Shown piece by piece: positions 31,913 through 44,099 of a stretch of DNA of 64,000 nucleotides. Below the pieces are notes generated by a model. The model searched no databases. It saw nothing but the letters and a program-made list of their open reading frames with translations, and was not told where the DNA came from. The translations under genes were made by a program, and so were the position numbers. Within the stretch, counting starts at the first letter, position 1, and each line of letters opens with the position of its first letter. Origin of the DNA: Girardinichthys multiradiatus (Eukaryota > Chordata > Actinopteri > Cyprinodontiformes > Goodeidae); the NCBI RefSeq assembly GCF_021462225.1, contig NC_061806.1, positions 4,459,234 through 4,523,233 of the forward strand, given 5' to 3'.

Positions 31913-34900
31913 CCTGTGCCCCAGTGGGCCCACCACCTGCAGGGGGAACCGTGAGGGACCGGTGCAAAGAGGATTGGGTGGCGGACGAAGATGGAGACCT
32001 CAGCGGCCCGATCCCTGGATGCTTAGGCTGGCTCTAGGGACGTGGAATGTCACCTCGCTGGGGGGGAAGGAGCCTGAGCTTGTGCGGGAGGTCGAGAGAT
32101 ATCGACTAGAAATAGTCGGGCTCGCCTCCACGCACAGCGTGGGCTCTGGAACCCATCTCCTTGAGAGGGGTTGGACTCTCTTCTACTCTGGAGTGGCCCA
32201 CGGGGAGAGGCGGCGGGCTGGTGTGGGTTTGCTTGTTGCCCCCCAGCTCAGCCGTCTCGTGTTGGGGTTTACCCCAGTGGATGAGAGGGTTGTATCCCTG
32301 TGCCTTGGGGTTGGGGAGAGGTCTCTGACTATCATTTCAGCCTACGGGCCGAGTGGTAGTGCAGAGTACCTGGCCTTCTTGGCGTCCCTGTCGGGGGTGC
32401 TGGATAGTGCCCCTCCCGAGGACTCCATTATTCTGCTGGGGGACTTCAACGCCCACGTGGGGAACGATAGTGACACCTGGAGAGGCGTGATCGGGAGGAA
32501 TGACCTCCCCGATCTGAATCCGAGTGGTGTTTTGTTATTGGACTTCTGTGCTAGTCACGGATTGTCCATAACGAACACCATGTTCAAACATAAGGGTGTC
32601 CATCAGTGCACTTGGCTCCAGGACACCCTAGGCAGGAGGTCAATGATCGACTTTGTTTTTGTATCATCAGACCTTCGGCCGCATGTTTTGGACACTCGGG
32701 TGAAGAGAGGGGCTGAGCTGTCCACTGATCATCACCTGGTGGTGAGTTGGATCCGCTGGAGGAGGAGAAAGCCAGACAGACTTGGCAGGCCCAAGCGCAT
32801 AGTGAGGGTCTGCTGGGAACGCCTGGCGGAGCCCTCGGCCAGGGATGTATTCAACTCCCACCTCCGGGAGAGCTTCGACCAGATCCCGGGGGATGTTGGA
32901 GACATAGAGTCCGAGTGGAACATGTTCTCTGCATCTATTGTCGATGCTGCTGCCCATAGCTGCGGCCGTAAGGTCTGCGGTGCCTGTCGTGGCGGCAATC
33001 CCAGAACCCGGTGGTGGACACCGACATTAAGGGATGCTGTTAAGCTGAAGAAGGAGTCCTATCGGCTGTGGTTGGCTTGTGGGACTCCTGAGGCGGCTGA
33101 TGGGTACCGTGAGGCCAAGCATGCTGCGGCCCGGGCTGTGGCAGAGGCAAAAACTCGGGCCTGGGAAGAGTTTGGTGAGGCCATGGAGAAGGACTACCGG
33201 TTGGCCTCAAAGCGATTCTGGCAAACCGTCCGGCGCCTCAGGAGGGGGAAGCAGTGCTTTGCCAACACTGTTTATAGTGGGGGCAGGAGACTGCTGACCT
33301 CGACTGAGGACATTATCGGGCGGTGGAAGGAGTACTTCGAGGATCTCCTCAATCCTGCCATCACGCATTCCGTGGTGGAAACAGAGGCTGGGGACTCGGG
33401 GTTGGACTCTTTCATCACCCAGGCTGAAGTCACCAAGGTGGTTAAAAAGCTCCGCGGTGGCAAGGCTTCGGGGGTGGATGAGATCCACCCTGAGTACCTC
33501 AAGTGTCTGGATGTTGTAGGGCTGTCATGGTTGACACGCCTCTTCAACATTGCGTGGCGGTCGGGGACAGTGCCTCTGGACTGGCAGACTGGGGTGGTGG
33601 TCCCCCTTTATAAGAAGGGGGACCGGAGGGTGTGTTCCAACTACAGGGGGATCACACTCCTCAGCCTCCCTGGTAAGGCCTACGCCAGGGTATTGGAGAG
33701 GAGAGTCCGACCGATAGTCGAACCTCGGCTTCAGGAGGAACAGTGTGGTTTTCGTCCCAGCCGTGGAACACTGGACCAGCTCTATACCCTCTACAGGGTG
33801 CTCGAGGGTTCATGGGAGTTTGCCCAACCGGTTCACATGTGTTTTGTGGACCTGGAGAAGGCATTCGACTGTGTCCCTCGTGATGCCCTGTGGGGGGTGC
33901 TCCAGGAGTATGGAATCGGGGGTCCTTTATTAGGGGCCATCCGGTCCCTGTACGAGCGGAGCAGGAGTTTGGTCCGCATTGCCGGCACTAAGTCGGACCT
34001 GTTCCCAGTGCATGTTGGACTCCGGCAGGGCTGCCCTTTGTCTCTGGTCCTGTTCATAACTTTTATGGACAGGATTTCTGGACGCAGCCAAGGGCCGGAG
34101 GGGGTCTGGTTTGGGGACCAGTGGATTTCGTCTCTTCTTTTTGCGGATGACGTGGTCCTGCTGGCCCCCTCTAGCCAAGACCTACAGCATGCGCTGTGGC
34201 GGTTCGCAGCCGAGTGTGAAGCGGCTGGGATGAGGATCAGCTCCTCCAAGTCCGAGGCCATGGTACTCGACCGGAAAAGGGTGGCTTGTCCTCTTCAGGT
34301 TGGAGGGGAGTTCCTGCCTCAAGTGGAGGAGTTTAAGTATCTCGGGGTCTTGTTCACGAGTGAGGGAAGAATGGAGCGGGAGATCGACAGACGGATCGGT
34401 GCGGCTTCCACAGTAATGGGGGCGCTGTGCCGGTCCATTGTGGTGAAGAGAGAGCTGAGCCGAAAAGCAAAGCTCTCAATTTACTGGTCGGCCTACGTTC
34501 CTACCCTCACCTATTGCCATGAACTTTGGGTCATGACCGAAAGAACGAGATCAAGGATACAAGCGGCTGAAATGAGCTTCCTCTGTAGGGTGGCCGGGCA
34601 CTCCCTTAGAGATAGGGTGAGGAGCTCGGCCATCCGGGAGGAGCTCGAAGTAGAGCCGCTGCTCCTCCACATCGAGAGGAGCCAGTTGAGGTGGCTCGGG
34701 CATCTATACCGGATGCCTCCTGGACGCCTTCCTCGGGAGGTGTTCCAGGCACGTCCCACCGGGAGGAGGCCCAGGGGACGGCCCAGGACACGCTGGAGGG
34801 ACTATGTCTCTCGGCTGGCCTGGGAACGCCTTGGGCTCCCCCTGGAGGAGCTGGAGGAGGTGTCTGGAGAGAGGGACGTCTGGGCGTCTCTCCTGAGTCT

Positions 34901-34945
34901 GCTGCCCCCGCGACCCGGTCCTGGATAAGCGGAAGACGACGAACG
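31913..34945 (+). mobile_element. Rex3 (RTE clade) LINE, nearly intact ORF2
   Basis: The insertion is about 3.0 kb. A perfect 12-bp target duplication flanks it, and its 3' end (GGATAAGCGGAAGACGACGA) is short and repeat-like, as in RTE elements. The sequence at 33582-33601 and its counterpart at 52598-52618 in the other copy equal, from memory, the primer sites widely used to amplify Rex3 reverse transcriptase. It is 5'-truncated relative to the copy at 20609, starting within the region before the endonuclease. It sits in an antisense Tx1 fragment. Confidence 0.9.
32019..34928 (+). CDS. Rex3 ORF2: endonuclease and reverse transcriptase
   Basis: A single open frame of 969 residues runs from the first in-element ATG. 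The same frame is open upstream to 31896, but that part lies partly in flanking DNA. An N-terminal apurinic-type endonuclease is seen: GTWNVTSL (about residues 7-14), [11 protein letters not shown] (about 140), MIDFVF and [10 protein letters not shown] with the catalytic His. The reverse transcriptase follows: [48 protein letters not shown] and [10 protein letters not shown] with the catalytic ADD. The C-terminal region contains [18 protein letters not shown] and the basic run [14 protein letters not shown]. The protein nicks target DNA and primes cDNA synthesis there. Length and motifs suggest a potentially complete enzyme, although the 5' truncation removes the promoter. Confidence 0.85.
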   Translation: MLRLALGTWNVTSLGGKEPELVREVERYRLEIVGLASTHSVGSGTHLLERGWTLFYSGVAHGERRRAGVGLLVAPQLSRLVLGFTPVDERVVSLCLGVGERSLTIISAYGPSGSAEYLAFLASLSGVLDSAPPEDSIILLGDFNAHVGNDSDTWRGVIGRNDLPDLNPSGVLLLDFCASHGLSITNTMFKHKGVHQCTWLQDTLGRRSMIDFVFVSSDLRPHVLDTRVKRGAELSTDHHLVVSWIRWRRRKPDRLGRPKRIVRVCWERLAEPSARDVFNSHLRESFDQIPGDVGDIESEWNMFSASIVDAAAHSCGRKVCGACRGGNPRTRWWTPTLRDAVKLKKESYRLWLACGTPEAADGYREAKHAAARAVAEAKTRAWEEFGEAMEKDYRLASKRFWQTVRRLRRGKQCFANTVYSGGRRLLTSTEDIIGRWKEYFEDLLNPAITHSVVETEAGDSGLDSFITQAEVTKVVKKLRGGKASGVDEIHPEYLKCLDVVGLSWLTRLFNIAWRSGTVPLDWQTGVVVPLYKKGDRRVCSNYRGITLLSLPGKAYARVLERRVRPIVEPRLQEEQCGFRPSRGTLDQLYTLYRVLEGSWEFAQPVHMCFVDLEKAFDCVPRDALWGVLQEYGIGGPLLGAIRSLYERSRSLVRIAGTKSDLFPVHVGLRQGCPLSLVLFITFMDRISGRSQGPEGVWFGDQWISSLLFADDVVLLAPSSQDLQHALWRFAAECEAAGMRISSSKSEAMVLDRKRVACPLQVGGEFLPQVEEFKYLGVLFTSEGRMEREIDRRIGAASTVMGALCRSIVVKRELSRKAKLSIYWSAYVPTLTYCHELWVMTERTRSRIQAAEMSFLCRVAGHSLRDRVRSSAIREELEVEPLLLHIERSQLRWLGHLYRMPPGRLPREVFQARPTGRRPRGRPRTRWRDYVSRLAWERLGLPLEELEEVSGERDVWASLLSLLPPRPGPG

Positions 34946-34957
34946 AACTCTGAAGTG

Positions 34958-35535
34958 GCTCATTCCCAAAGGTGTAAGGATTAACACTAATAAAATAAGA
35001 CAAAAAACTAATGAGCCTCAAACTCCTCATCCTCATTAAGTTCTTATTTAAGTTTTCCGATCAGTTTTTTTAACAGGTAATCTTATTTGTCAGTATAGTC
35101 CCCTTTTCTTTTATTATTCAACTGAGATCTCACATACAGAAGAAAAAGTTTATTGTCAGAAAAAAAATCCTCAACATTTTTCATGTTCTTTGTAACCTTC
35201 AAAAAAAGTTTAACATTTTGTACATCATAACTTTTCCTATGTTGATTGGGCACAAAGGATTTACAGGTTGAACTGGCCAAACTATCTTTAGTCCAACGTT
35301 CATCTTCCCTTCCTCCTCTTCATCCATATTGCTTTCTAATTCCTGACACATTCTTGAATTTTCCATTTCTGTATCATCTCTGACTTCATCTTCGGTTTGA
35401 GAGCTATTAACACACTCAGTTTTTTTCCTCTTTGTAGAAAACTCAACATCATCTTCTTCCAGTATTTGACTGTTTCCCATATCCTCTACATCGTCTGTGT
35501 TCGTTTTCCTTTGTTGAGACTTACACGGTTTTTCT
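34958..35535 (-). pseudogene. Tx1-type LINE ORF1 tail and ORF2 start
   Basis: On the minus strand, an acidic and lysine-rich frame (MGNSQILEEDDVEF..., 35199-35480) ends shortly before the ORF2 start, at about 34,990-34,958. This is the end of a Tx1-like ORF1 protein. Together with 31465-31912 it reconstitutes the original order ORF1-ORF2, into which Rex3 inserted. At about 35,535 it gives way to the L2 element. Confidence 0.55.
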
Positions 35536-35575
35536 AGTAGTGGTAAGGGGTCGCTAGCTTAGCTTTAGCTCCACC

Positions 35576-36355
35576 ATGGCTACCCGTTCTGCTGTTTCTC
35601 TCTCTGATTCTCCCCCTCTCTCCTGCTTTCTGTGTCAGATGTTCAGTTACTCCTCTACCTCCTTTAGTGATAATGGTATGTGTAATAAATGTAGAATTTT
35701 TGTAGCTTTGGAGGCGAGGGTGTCTGTATTGGAGGCCCGGCTCCGCGCTGTTAAAAAACCACCAGATAGCCGAGGCCCCTTAGCCAGTGCGGAGCCACTG
35801 AGGGTAGCTCCCCGTCTGCGTTTCTAACAGATTTTCCCCGCTCAGCGACACACCCGCTGAGAGGCCAACTCTGGTGATCAGCTGCTCGATAGTCAGAAAC
35901 GTGGCACTAGAGACACCAGCGACCATAGTCACATGTCTGCCAGGGGCCAGAACGGGCGACATCAAATCCTACCTGAAACTGCTGGCTAAGGATAAGCGTA
36001 AATACAGTAAGATTGTTAATCACACTGGCGGTAATGACACCGGTTACATCAATCGGAGGTCACTAAAGTTAGTTTTGCTTCGGTGTGTAAGTTTGCCAAA
36101 ACAATGTCGGACTCCGTAATTATCTCTGGTCCCCTCCCTGATCTTACCAGTGATGACATGTTTAGCCGCATGCTGTCATTCAACCGCTGGCTGTCTAGGT
36201 GGTATCCAGAAAACGATGTTGGCTACATTGATAATTGGCGAGCATTTTGGAGAAAACCTGGTCTGATCCGGAGAGACGGCATCCATCCCACTTTGGATGG
36301 AGCAGCTCTTCCTTCTAGGCATCTGGCCAAATTTATTAGTTCTCCAAACCTCTGA
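35576..36355 (+). pseudogene. L2 ORF1: zinc knuckle and SGNH esterase remnant
   Basis: The frame from the ATG at 35576 has a C..C...C..C pattern (LSCFLCQMFS...MCNKCRIF, residues about 15-44) and a short coiled coil (ALEARVSVLEARLRA). It stops at about 35,825. Other frames continue with [13 protein letters not shown] (about 35,940), [20 protein letters not shown] (about 36,110) and RRDGIHPTLDGA (about 36,270). The last has the Asp-x-x-His dyad of an SGNH (GDSL) esterase, a domain known in ORF1 of some CR1/L2 LINEs. At least two frameshifts separate the pieces, so it is broken. Confidence 0.65.
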
Positions 36356-36574
36356 CAACCCATGGTTCAGACCAGGAAGCAGGGTTGTAGTTTAACAATC
36401 CTCTCTGCAGCTTCTGTACTGCTACCAACCCATTATCCTATTAAGACAGTGTCTCGCCCATGGCCAAAATTGAATAGAATATAAAATAATCTAAAAGGAG
36501 CAAATCAGGAAAATCTCATAAAAATAAACACAACTCAGACTAAAAAAAAAATAAAACATTTAAATGTGGCTTAC

Positions 36575-37858
36575 TGAACAGAAGATCTCTCTCTTCAAAG
36601 TCTTTGCTAGTTAGTGAACTAATTTCTGACAATCAGATTGATTTATTTTGCCTCACAAAAACCTGGCTGCAACAAGAGGATTATGTTACTATTCATGAGT
36701 CAACTCCTACTAATTATTAAAATGTTCACATTCCTCGAAATACCGGGCGAGGAGGTGGAGTAGCAACCATCTTTCAGTACGATTTATTGATTAGTCCCAG
36801 ACCAATCAATAGCTACAACTCTTTTGAATATTTATATATCCTTAGTTTTCCTCATCCAAATTGCAAAGCACTAAAACTACTTCTGTTTGTTGTTTTGTAC
36901 CGTCCACCAGGCCCTTACTCTCAATTTTTAGATCAGTTTTCAGACCTTTTATCTGATTTAGTGTTAAATACAGATAAGGTTATTGTAGTGGGGGATTTTA
37001 ACATTCATGTTGACACTGAAAGTGATAGCCTAAATATGGCATTTAATGCTGTCTTAGACTCAATTGGCTTTGCTCAAAACATTAACAAACCTACTCACCT
37101 TTGTCTTCATTCTCTGGACCTTGTGCTGACATATGACGTTGAGTATAAAGACATAACAATATTTTCTCATAACCCTGTCCTGTCTGACCATTTCTTAATA
37201 ACCTTTGAGTTTAATTTAACCGAGTACTCTACACTTGAAAGAAAATTTCATTATAGTGGATCATTATCAGGCGATGCTGTAACAACCTTTAAAGAATCTG
37301 TTCCACTTTTGATTTCCTCATTATCACTGAAAAGCACAGTGGAGGGCAATAATTCTGTTTCTGCCCCTTCACAAATTGATTCTTTTGTTCATAGTGTTTC
37401 TTCATCATTGCATGGTGCATTAGACAATGCAGCCCCCTTGAAAAGAAGGTAATTATTCATAGGAGGCTAGCTCCTTGGTTTAATTCAGAGCTGCGTACTT
37501 TAAAGCACAATGTTAGAAAATTGGAGAGAAAATGACGCTATACACACCTAGAGGATTCCTACTTAATCTGGAAAAATAACCTACTGTTGTATAAAAAGAC
37601 ACTTCGCCAAGCCAGAACAGTTTATTTCTCATCATTAATAGAAGAGAACAATAATAACCCTAGGTTTCTCTTTAGTACAGTTGCTAAACTTTCACAGAGC
37701 CATAGCTCTGTTGAGCCATCCATTCCCTTAGCTCTCAGCAGTAATGACTTTATGGAATTCTTCTTAAATAAAATTGATTCTATTAAAAATAAAATCTTTG
37801 ACATACTCCTGAAGATGATTACTTCATCCTCAGCAAGTGCACAGCAAATTCATCAGTG
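36575..37858 (+). pseudogene. L2 ORF2 endonuclease part
   Basis: The frame shows [20 protein letters not shown], where related L2 proteins have Glu in LTETWL, so the catalytic Glu appears changed to Lys. GRGGGVATIF, VVLYRPPG, VIVVGDFNIHVD (GDFN) and LSDHFLITFEF (catalytic His) follow. A stop interrupts it at about 36,718, a frameshift follows near 37,452 and further stops occur to 37,858. The linker ends KIDSIKNKIFDILLKM. The enzyme nicks target DNA; this copy is inactive. Confidence 0.7.
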
Positions 37859-37865
37859 ATAAAAT

Positions 37866-38387
37866 TCTGGTGTTTGGCTTTTTTAGAGTGAATTGTTGAT
37901 TTTGACAGTATCAACTCTCCACTGGTAATGAAACATAAGAGTGTTGGTGTCAAATCATGGAGTTGACGGTATTTAACACTAATGAGCGACACTTTGAACA
38001 TCCGGGTACGTGGACAGGGACCCCCCGTGAAGGAATTTGACAGCAGTCATTTTTGCACACTCACATGGCGCATGAGAAGGAGAGACTGGTGAATAAAATT
38101 TCACAAATTAGTCATCATGCCATTGCTACTTTTATTAAAATGTGTTTACACTGACTCGTTGTTTCTAAATTTGAGGACAGATTAAAATTTATTGGCATTT
38201 ATAACAAGTTTCTGTCGCCGTTTTTTGCTAACTTTAAACAGACCGGCCTGAACGTTAGCGTTTATTTCATGTCATGTTAAGACATTGTGGGTTAACGTTA
38301 AAATAAATTCCTCTCTAAAATATAGTTTTGAACAATTTAGGTGAAGTAGCCAATTAATTTTAAATGTTTTTTTTTGTTTTTTTACTG
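37866..38387 (+). other. Transposon 5' terminal region
   Basis: Contains TTAGAGTGAATTGTTGATTT, AGAGTGTTGGTGTCAAATC and TATTTAACACTAA, degenerate versions of the subterminal repeats at the right end. No coding frame. The remainder is AT-rich and would hold the promoter of the downstream genes. Confidence 0.45.
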
Positions 38388-41045
38388 TGTCCTGTCCGGC
38401 AGAGTATCGCTCAGAATTGTTGTCTGAGTGCCAAGAAATTGCCCAACAGATTTACTTTCACAAGCGGAGCATCACAGCTAATGCTTTAAAGCTCTGCTTG
38501 ATATTTATAAAATAAACTTTATTATAAACTTCTTTGGGAATCTTTCAATTGTTACGGACACGGAGACTGAAATGACAAGGAAAAAAGAAGCTCAAAACAG
38601 AGAGAGATGGGGGAAAAAGGGGAGAAAAGGAGGAAAGAGTGGAGGGGAGAAAGAACGATGAAGAGAATACAAGACTACACCCTGCTTGCTTATACACCTG
38701 CAGCTGTTTTTTTTTTGTTTTTTTTTAACAAAATAGTACACGGTAATTCTGAATGTAAAATGTACTTAGTGAGAGGTGCAGCCCAATATAGAACATCTGT
38801 GTATCTGTCAACACCTGAAGCTTAACACCTGTGAGTATGGGTGTGGACGCGCTTTTGTATACAAGGTTTCTCCACAAAAATATGCAATAGCGAGTGTGAG
38901 GACCCACAGGCCTGCCCCATGGTTCCTGGACGGACACTGAGGAGATCCGAGCCACAGACATCTAAAGGCCCCCCAAAGCACAAGAACCCCAGGAGAACCA
39001 CCACCGGGACTACCGCAACCCCCCCAGAAAAGAGCAGTGGAGAGTCCCAGGGGAACCACCCAGCAGCGACAGTGCAGAAGCCCCAGGGAGCCGCAGCGAC
39101 AAGCCCACAGGTCCCGCCGGCAGCCGTCCACGCCCGAGCAGATCCAGCCATGGACCCAGAGGCCCAAGACCCCGGGACACACCACCCCCCAAGCAGAGGC
39201 CCGACAGAGCCCAGGGGGCCAGGCCCGGGCAAGCAGCCACCGGGAGTGAGCCAGCACACACCAAAGCACCCGGCCCCGGACACCGAGAACCACAAGTACA
39301 CCAGCGGGCAGAGACTTCAACCACCGGCAGGCGGTGTGGCGGGGAGGAAGCTGATCCAGGAGAGGGAGCAGTCCAAGACCCAACCTGTCGCAAATAAAAC
39401 AACAAACAAAACAAAATAACAGGCACACACAGTCACAATCAACCACTCCCGACCTTAATGCATACACATAAAATCACTCACACCCCCTTCATACTATATA
39501 CTCCCAGGTCCAGGCGCCGGTACCCCCTAGGGGCAACCAGCCCCCACACCCAGGAGATGGTCCCCTTCCCTCCTGGGGCAGAGGCAGGCAGACAGTACCG
39601 GTACTGCCCCGACCCAGGTTACCCCGGCCTGGCTCCCACCCCCCCACCCCGAACCCAGTCCCCAACGACCCCCATCCACCTCTGGAGAGGGGGCTATGTA
39701 CAAAAGAGGGGTCCACATGGCCCAAAGCAACCCGCCAACCGGAGCCGCCCCAGGACGGAGCAGTCCCAACCTCCCAACGAGCTCCGATCCCAACCCCATG
39801 AGTCTCCCACCCCTAGTGAACCCCAACAAGAACCTCCCCACAGGGCCACCCCCAACAAGGACACCGATATCGAACACATGCCCCCGAACCCAAACGCCAC
39901 AAATCCCCACCCCCACAGGGGCACAACTCCACAGGTGAACTCCGTAGCCGAGAAGCCGATGAAGCCACACCCACACAGTGCAAGCTCCACACACAGCCCC
40001 GCTCTAAGAACCCTCGCCGCACCCCGCTCCCCCACCAGACAGCGCACCACAACGGCAAGGCAAGGGCCCCGCGCAATGCCACCCCTGCCCACTGGTGCAA
40101 CAGGGCAGACCCCACCACAACCGGACCCCCGACCCCGCACCATGACGGGACAAACTCATCCACCAAGAAGTCCCTGGCCAGCGGCAGGCACCCAGGGCTA
40201 GTGACCCCACCACGCCCCCCTCAGCAACAAAAAGCAACGACCACCCAGGGAGAAACACTATCCAGCTCAGCTCCACCTTCGCCGCCCAGCCGATCCAAAC
40301 GCCGCTGACCCCACGCCCTAGAAGTGGACACAACCCCTCCACCCCACTGGCCGCAGCCCCTCCACGCCACCCCCCAGCCCACCGTCCCGATCCCCCCTCG
40401 GACAAGACAGCCAGCACAGCAGCACACCTCCAAGCCCGCCCAACCCCCCCAGACAGCGCCAGCAGCCCCAGCCCACCAGTCCACGAAAGGGTTACATGCA
40501 CCGGCCGGGGACCAGGGCCATGCAGGCCAACTGCTCCAGGCCAAGCACAACCCGCCAGCCGCCCCGATGCAGTCACAAGACATGCTCCGCCGCCCCACCC
40601 ACCCGACTGCCAACCACAGCCCAGTGCCTGACCCCAGGCCAGGACCACAGAAGGAAGCAGTGGAACAAAAGGCCACGGCGGCCCCAGTTACCGGACACCC
40701 CACCCCTAAACCCCGGGGGCGCCCCAGGCCGCCGGCCACCCGTACCCCCGCATGGCGCACCACGGCCATGCGGGGGTGCAGGTGGCAACCCCGCATGGCC
40801 ACAAAGCGGCCCAGCCGGCCAGCCCCTCCATCAAAGCTGGGCCACATCCCAATCAACGCCAGCTAAGACCCCCCTGCCGGAGCCCAGCACCCCCCCAGCA
40901 GACCAGAGCCCAAAGCCAGGGGCCGAGATCCAAGGGAACCCAAGCGATCCCGAGAGAGCCGAAGCACCAGCCCAGCACCAGACAATCCCCAGCTCAAATG
41001 TGGTGTTGATGCGTGTTGTTGTAGTGCACCCACCCCCCCCCCACT
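38388..41045 (+). repeat. C-rich strand-asymmetric repeat, long copy
   Basis: It begins TGTCCTGTCCGGCAGAGTA and continues with a purine-rich stretch (about 38,570-38,665) and a T-run. It then has about 2.1 kb that is extremely rich in C and A and poor in T on the plus strand, ending in a run of C (about 41,030). Its first 430 bp match 49,942-50,313 in inverse orientation, so it is a dispersed family. Long stop-poor frames exist on both strands (up to 247 codons), encoding proline/threonine- or glycine/tryptophan-rich sequence. I regard these as a consequence of base composition. The class of the element is unknown to me. Confidence 0.65.
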
Positions 41046-41162
41046 CTATAAGTGAGAGTGTCTAAGTTGTAGGATATTAAAAGACATTTAGCACTTAAAT
41101 AAGCATAGAATGGATACATAAGAAATGTCCTGTTGTCCCTCTCTCATGTTGTAGATGTCAAA

Positions 41163-44089
41163 ATGATAATTAAGGTGCAGTATCAAAACAGCAAGAAATA
41201 CATCAAATCACAAGATGCGGATTTTGAAGAATTAATTTCTGAGGGTAAATGTTGCTATATGAATAACCAGTAATTCAGACTGGGCGAAAGCCATTACATC
41301 TTATAATTGTTTGGTTTTTTTTGCCATGTGATGTTATCTTTCACCTCATCACTAAGTGAAAGAGAGGTTCTCCATCCCTGTGGACAAGATTACCGTGGAG
41401 GATGATTCCAGCACTGAGGTGGATGAAGCAGTGTTTGCAGAATTATGCACAATGGAAGGGATTTGCTTTATTATCAAGGACAGTTGTGACAAAGGTAAAT
41501 TTTAACTTTATTAATTAATTATTATTTTTGCATAACAATTGAATACTTGGTATTTTAAGATTAGCATATTAAGAGTTAAGATGCCTGATGGAAATCGGTT
41601 TAAATTGATCAATAGTTTTTTGTTTATGTGTTGGGTTTTTTTGGCTGATTGTAGCATTTTTCTCTGGATTTTTATGTTCAGTTAGTGAGAATATAATTCA
41701 CAAATATGCAGAAAATGATGTGATTTTTTTATTATATTTTATGTTCTTAGATTCAGGCCCATCTCATTCATCAGCTCCATCCACACCACAATCCTCACTC
41801 AGTGGGAGTTTCCTCTCTGTGCCCATGAGTAGCAGCGACAGTGAAACATCAAGACCATCTAAGCGATTGATAGTGGATGACGAGGCCTTTCAGAATTCTT
41901 CTGCGAAAGATGTAAGTTTATCCTCGGATGTTTGATTTAAATCATATCTAAAGTTTAATTGTGACCCATCTGATTTTAATTATGTCTTTTTTAATGTTGT
42001 TGGTCTGGTTGGAAATGTACATTGTACCATTTCACTCCCTTATTAAGTGTTGTTATAATCTGTTTAACTGATAAAGCAGATCCTGCAAACAAAACCAGGA
42101 GGGACAACGGTGCTTGAAGATTATGAAGAAACTGGGATGCTGTGTGACAGTAGAAGAAGGCAGATGGTTAACATTCTTGCAGCACACATGGTTGATACAG
42201 AAGGCTAAGTTAGATTTAGGCATTTCACAGCTATTTAACCTCCTGTTGTTTTTTTTTTTCTTTTTACTGTTTTTTGTTTTTCATATACTCAATGATTATT
42301 CAACTTTAGACAGGTAAATGTTTTGGGGCTAAATTAATGATAGTTTGCCATCAGTATCTAACTGTGAAAAGACATCAGTTGTTGATTGATAATGAATGGA
42401 GAAAAAATAGCAATGACAGTAATGCGCTCAACTTTGCACTAGATGAGTCGCATTACTAAAGTAATGTGCTTATCTTTCAGCCCTATGAGGTAATTGTAGA
42501 TGTAAACTAGGAAAAAAATTCCCCCTTTTTTTTTGCAGGAGAATCCCTCAGCAAATCACCAAAGAGAAATACGCATTGGGAATTGTCACCTTGTTCCCTT
42601 CATTAAAAGATCCCCTCTCTAGGAATGGATATGTAAGTTTTGCATTTTTCTTAATTACATACCTAAGTAAAGATGTATTTTTGCATTACAAAATAATAAG
42701 GTGTGGATGCGCTTGACACTGTACCATGCCCCTGTTGCCTAATAAAACACAAAGTTATGGCTTCACTGTTGCTGATTATGAAGTTTAACTTGTGTCTCTG
42801 TCCTTTTGTAAGGAACATATTTATAACAGCCAAAGTGGCTCTGGATTTTTGGCATGGTGGCTCAAGACAATTCAGAGAAAGACAAAACTTGTGTCCAAGG
42901 AACCCAAAATGCAGACAGCAAGAGGAGGTGGTCCAAGACAGTAGAGAGAGGTGCCTCAGATTGGTGGTCAGTTGGATGACGAATGTTGTAAAGAGGTCAT
43001 ATCTTTCATGAACCACTCGAGTGATGGAAAAATCATCATGCAGAAAATGAAGGAGACCTTTGAGTATAGACAGCGCCTCATCCACAATCCTGATGAATCA
43101 CACACTGTACTCTCAGTGTTTCCAAGACATGAAAGGGCTGGTAAATATTGACATATTTTCCATTCATAGCTATAAGCTTAGCTTAGAAATGTAAATAATT
43201 GTTCTTTCACTTCTCTGTTGCTGCAGATACATCAAGATTTCAGTCTCCTCTTTGGACCAGAAAAATCTGCCAAACTTCTTGAGAAATGGCATACATTCTA
43301 TAAATGCAAGGTGATCAGAGAAGCAGAGAGCCTGACTACCTCACCAGTGCTTCAAAGTTTGCTGAGATTGGCCAGGAATCAGCATGATGATGATTGCCCC
43401 CGGTATTCTATTAAAGGCTAAATGAAATTATTTCAGTGAATTGTGTCATACGTAGTACTTAAAGGGATAGTTCAGATTATTTGATGTGGGGTTGTAAGAG
43501 GTGTTTATTGACACAGTAGATGGAGATTGATGCAGCCCCAGCTTTGAGAAGCAGAGAAGTGTACCAGCACAGCATATTTTTTGCTGCTGAACCTGTCCAC
43601 AGCAGTTCATTGCCTCCATGCTGGTACTCATCTCTGCTTCTCTAAAGAAGGGATGTGCAATGCAGTTAATACATTGACTCTCAATATCTAAGTCAAACAA
43701 CCTCATGTTAGATAATTTGAACTATGCCTTCCTTTGGTTAAATGGCCTGGATGTTCAGGTTAAAAAAAGGAAAGAAACTTGCAATTGAAAGAAAACTCCA
43801 AAACTGATAAAGAAAATTTCTTATACGGTGGGACAGTGATATGGCATCTTTCTTGCTACTCCTGCATATCCTACCACTTCAGCCTACTATTAAGGGCCAA
43901 GTTCATGAACAGGAGCTAAGAGCCAAGTTCTTATACAATGTATGCATGTACTGTACATCATTGCATGATGCACTTTTTTGCATAACCTATCTTTGTTTTT
44001 GTGGAAAAGTTTTAGTCCACAGTATTTGTGTTGGCACAACAAAGAAAACCCAATGTCAAAGAGCCACATTCATGAATAGAGGCAAATAG
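41163..44089 (+). pseudogene. SAMD3-like multi-exon gene remnant of transposon
   Basis: Exons with good phase agreement are visible: 41163-41244 (ATG, MIIKVQYQNSKKYIKSQDAD), 41357-41494, 41751-41911, 42080-42204, 42539-42632, 42813-43140, 43227-about 43,410 and about 43,815-44,089. Exon contents such as ILQTKPGGTTVLEDYEETG, KEKYALGIVTLFPSLKDP, QKMKETFEYRQRLIHNPDE and DMASFLLLLHILP match, from memory, fish proteins annotated as SAM domain-containing protein 3-like. The function of that family is unknown to me. Damage includes CTAAGT in place of a GT donor after 42204, an in-frame TAG at 42942-42944 and a frameshift near 43,125. Internal loss in the last exon is also likely. Its place just upstream of the transposase suggests a transposon-encoded accessory protein. 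Confidence 0.65.
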
Positions 44090-44099
44090 CTCTTGAACT

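Larger units (their letters stand above)
35536..37865 (+). mobile_element. L2 LINE, 5' half
   Basis: This is the 5' half of a long L2/CR1-type element, with ORF1 (35576-36355) and the endonuclease part of ORF2 (about 36,575-37,858). It stops at SASAQQIHQ, in the linker between endonuclease and reverse transcriptase. Here a DNA transposon is inserted, and the 3' half follows at about 46,985. Confidence 0.8.

Noticed and set aside
31896..32018. Upstream start for the Rex3 frame
   Set aside because: The first codons lie in the target duplication and flanking Tx1 DNA, and the start would be GTG. The ATG at 32019 is the first inside the element.
32680..33550. Minus-strand and alternative-frame ORFs over Rex3 copies
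   Set aside because: They are shadows of the GC-rich Rex3 ORF2; the same shadows recur in the other two copies.
38808..41065. Long open frames on both strands (up to 247 codons; proline-rich on plus, glycine/tryptophan-rich on minus)
   Set aside because: Extreme C/A composition removes stop codons in all frames. There is no domain, and the frames overlap on both strands inside a dispersed repeat. They are not called as genes.
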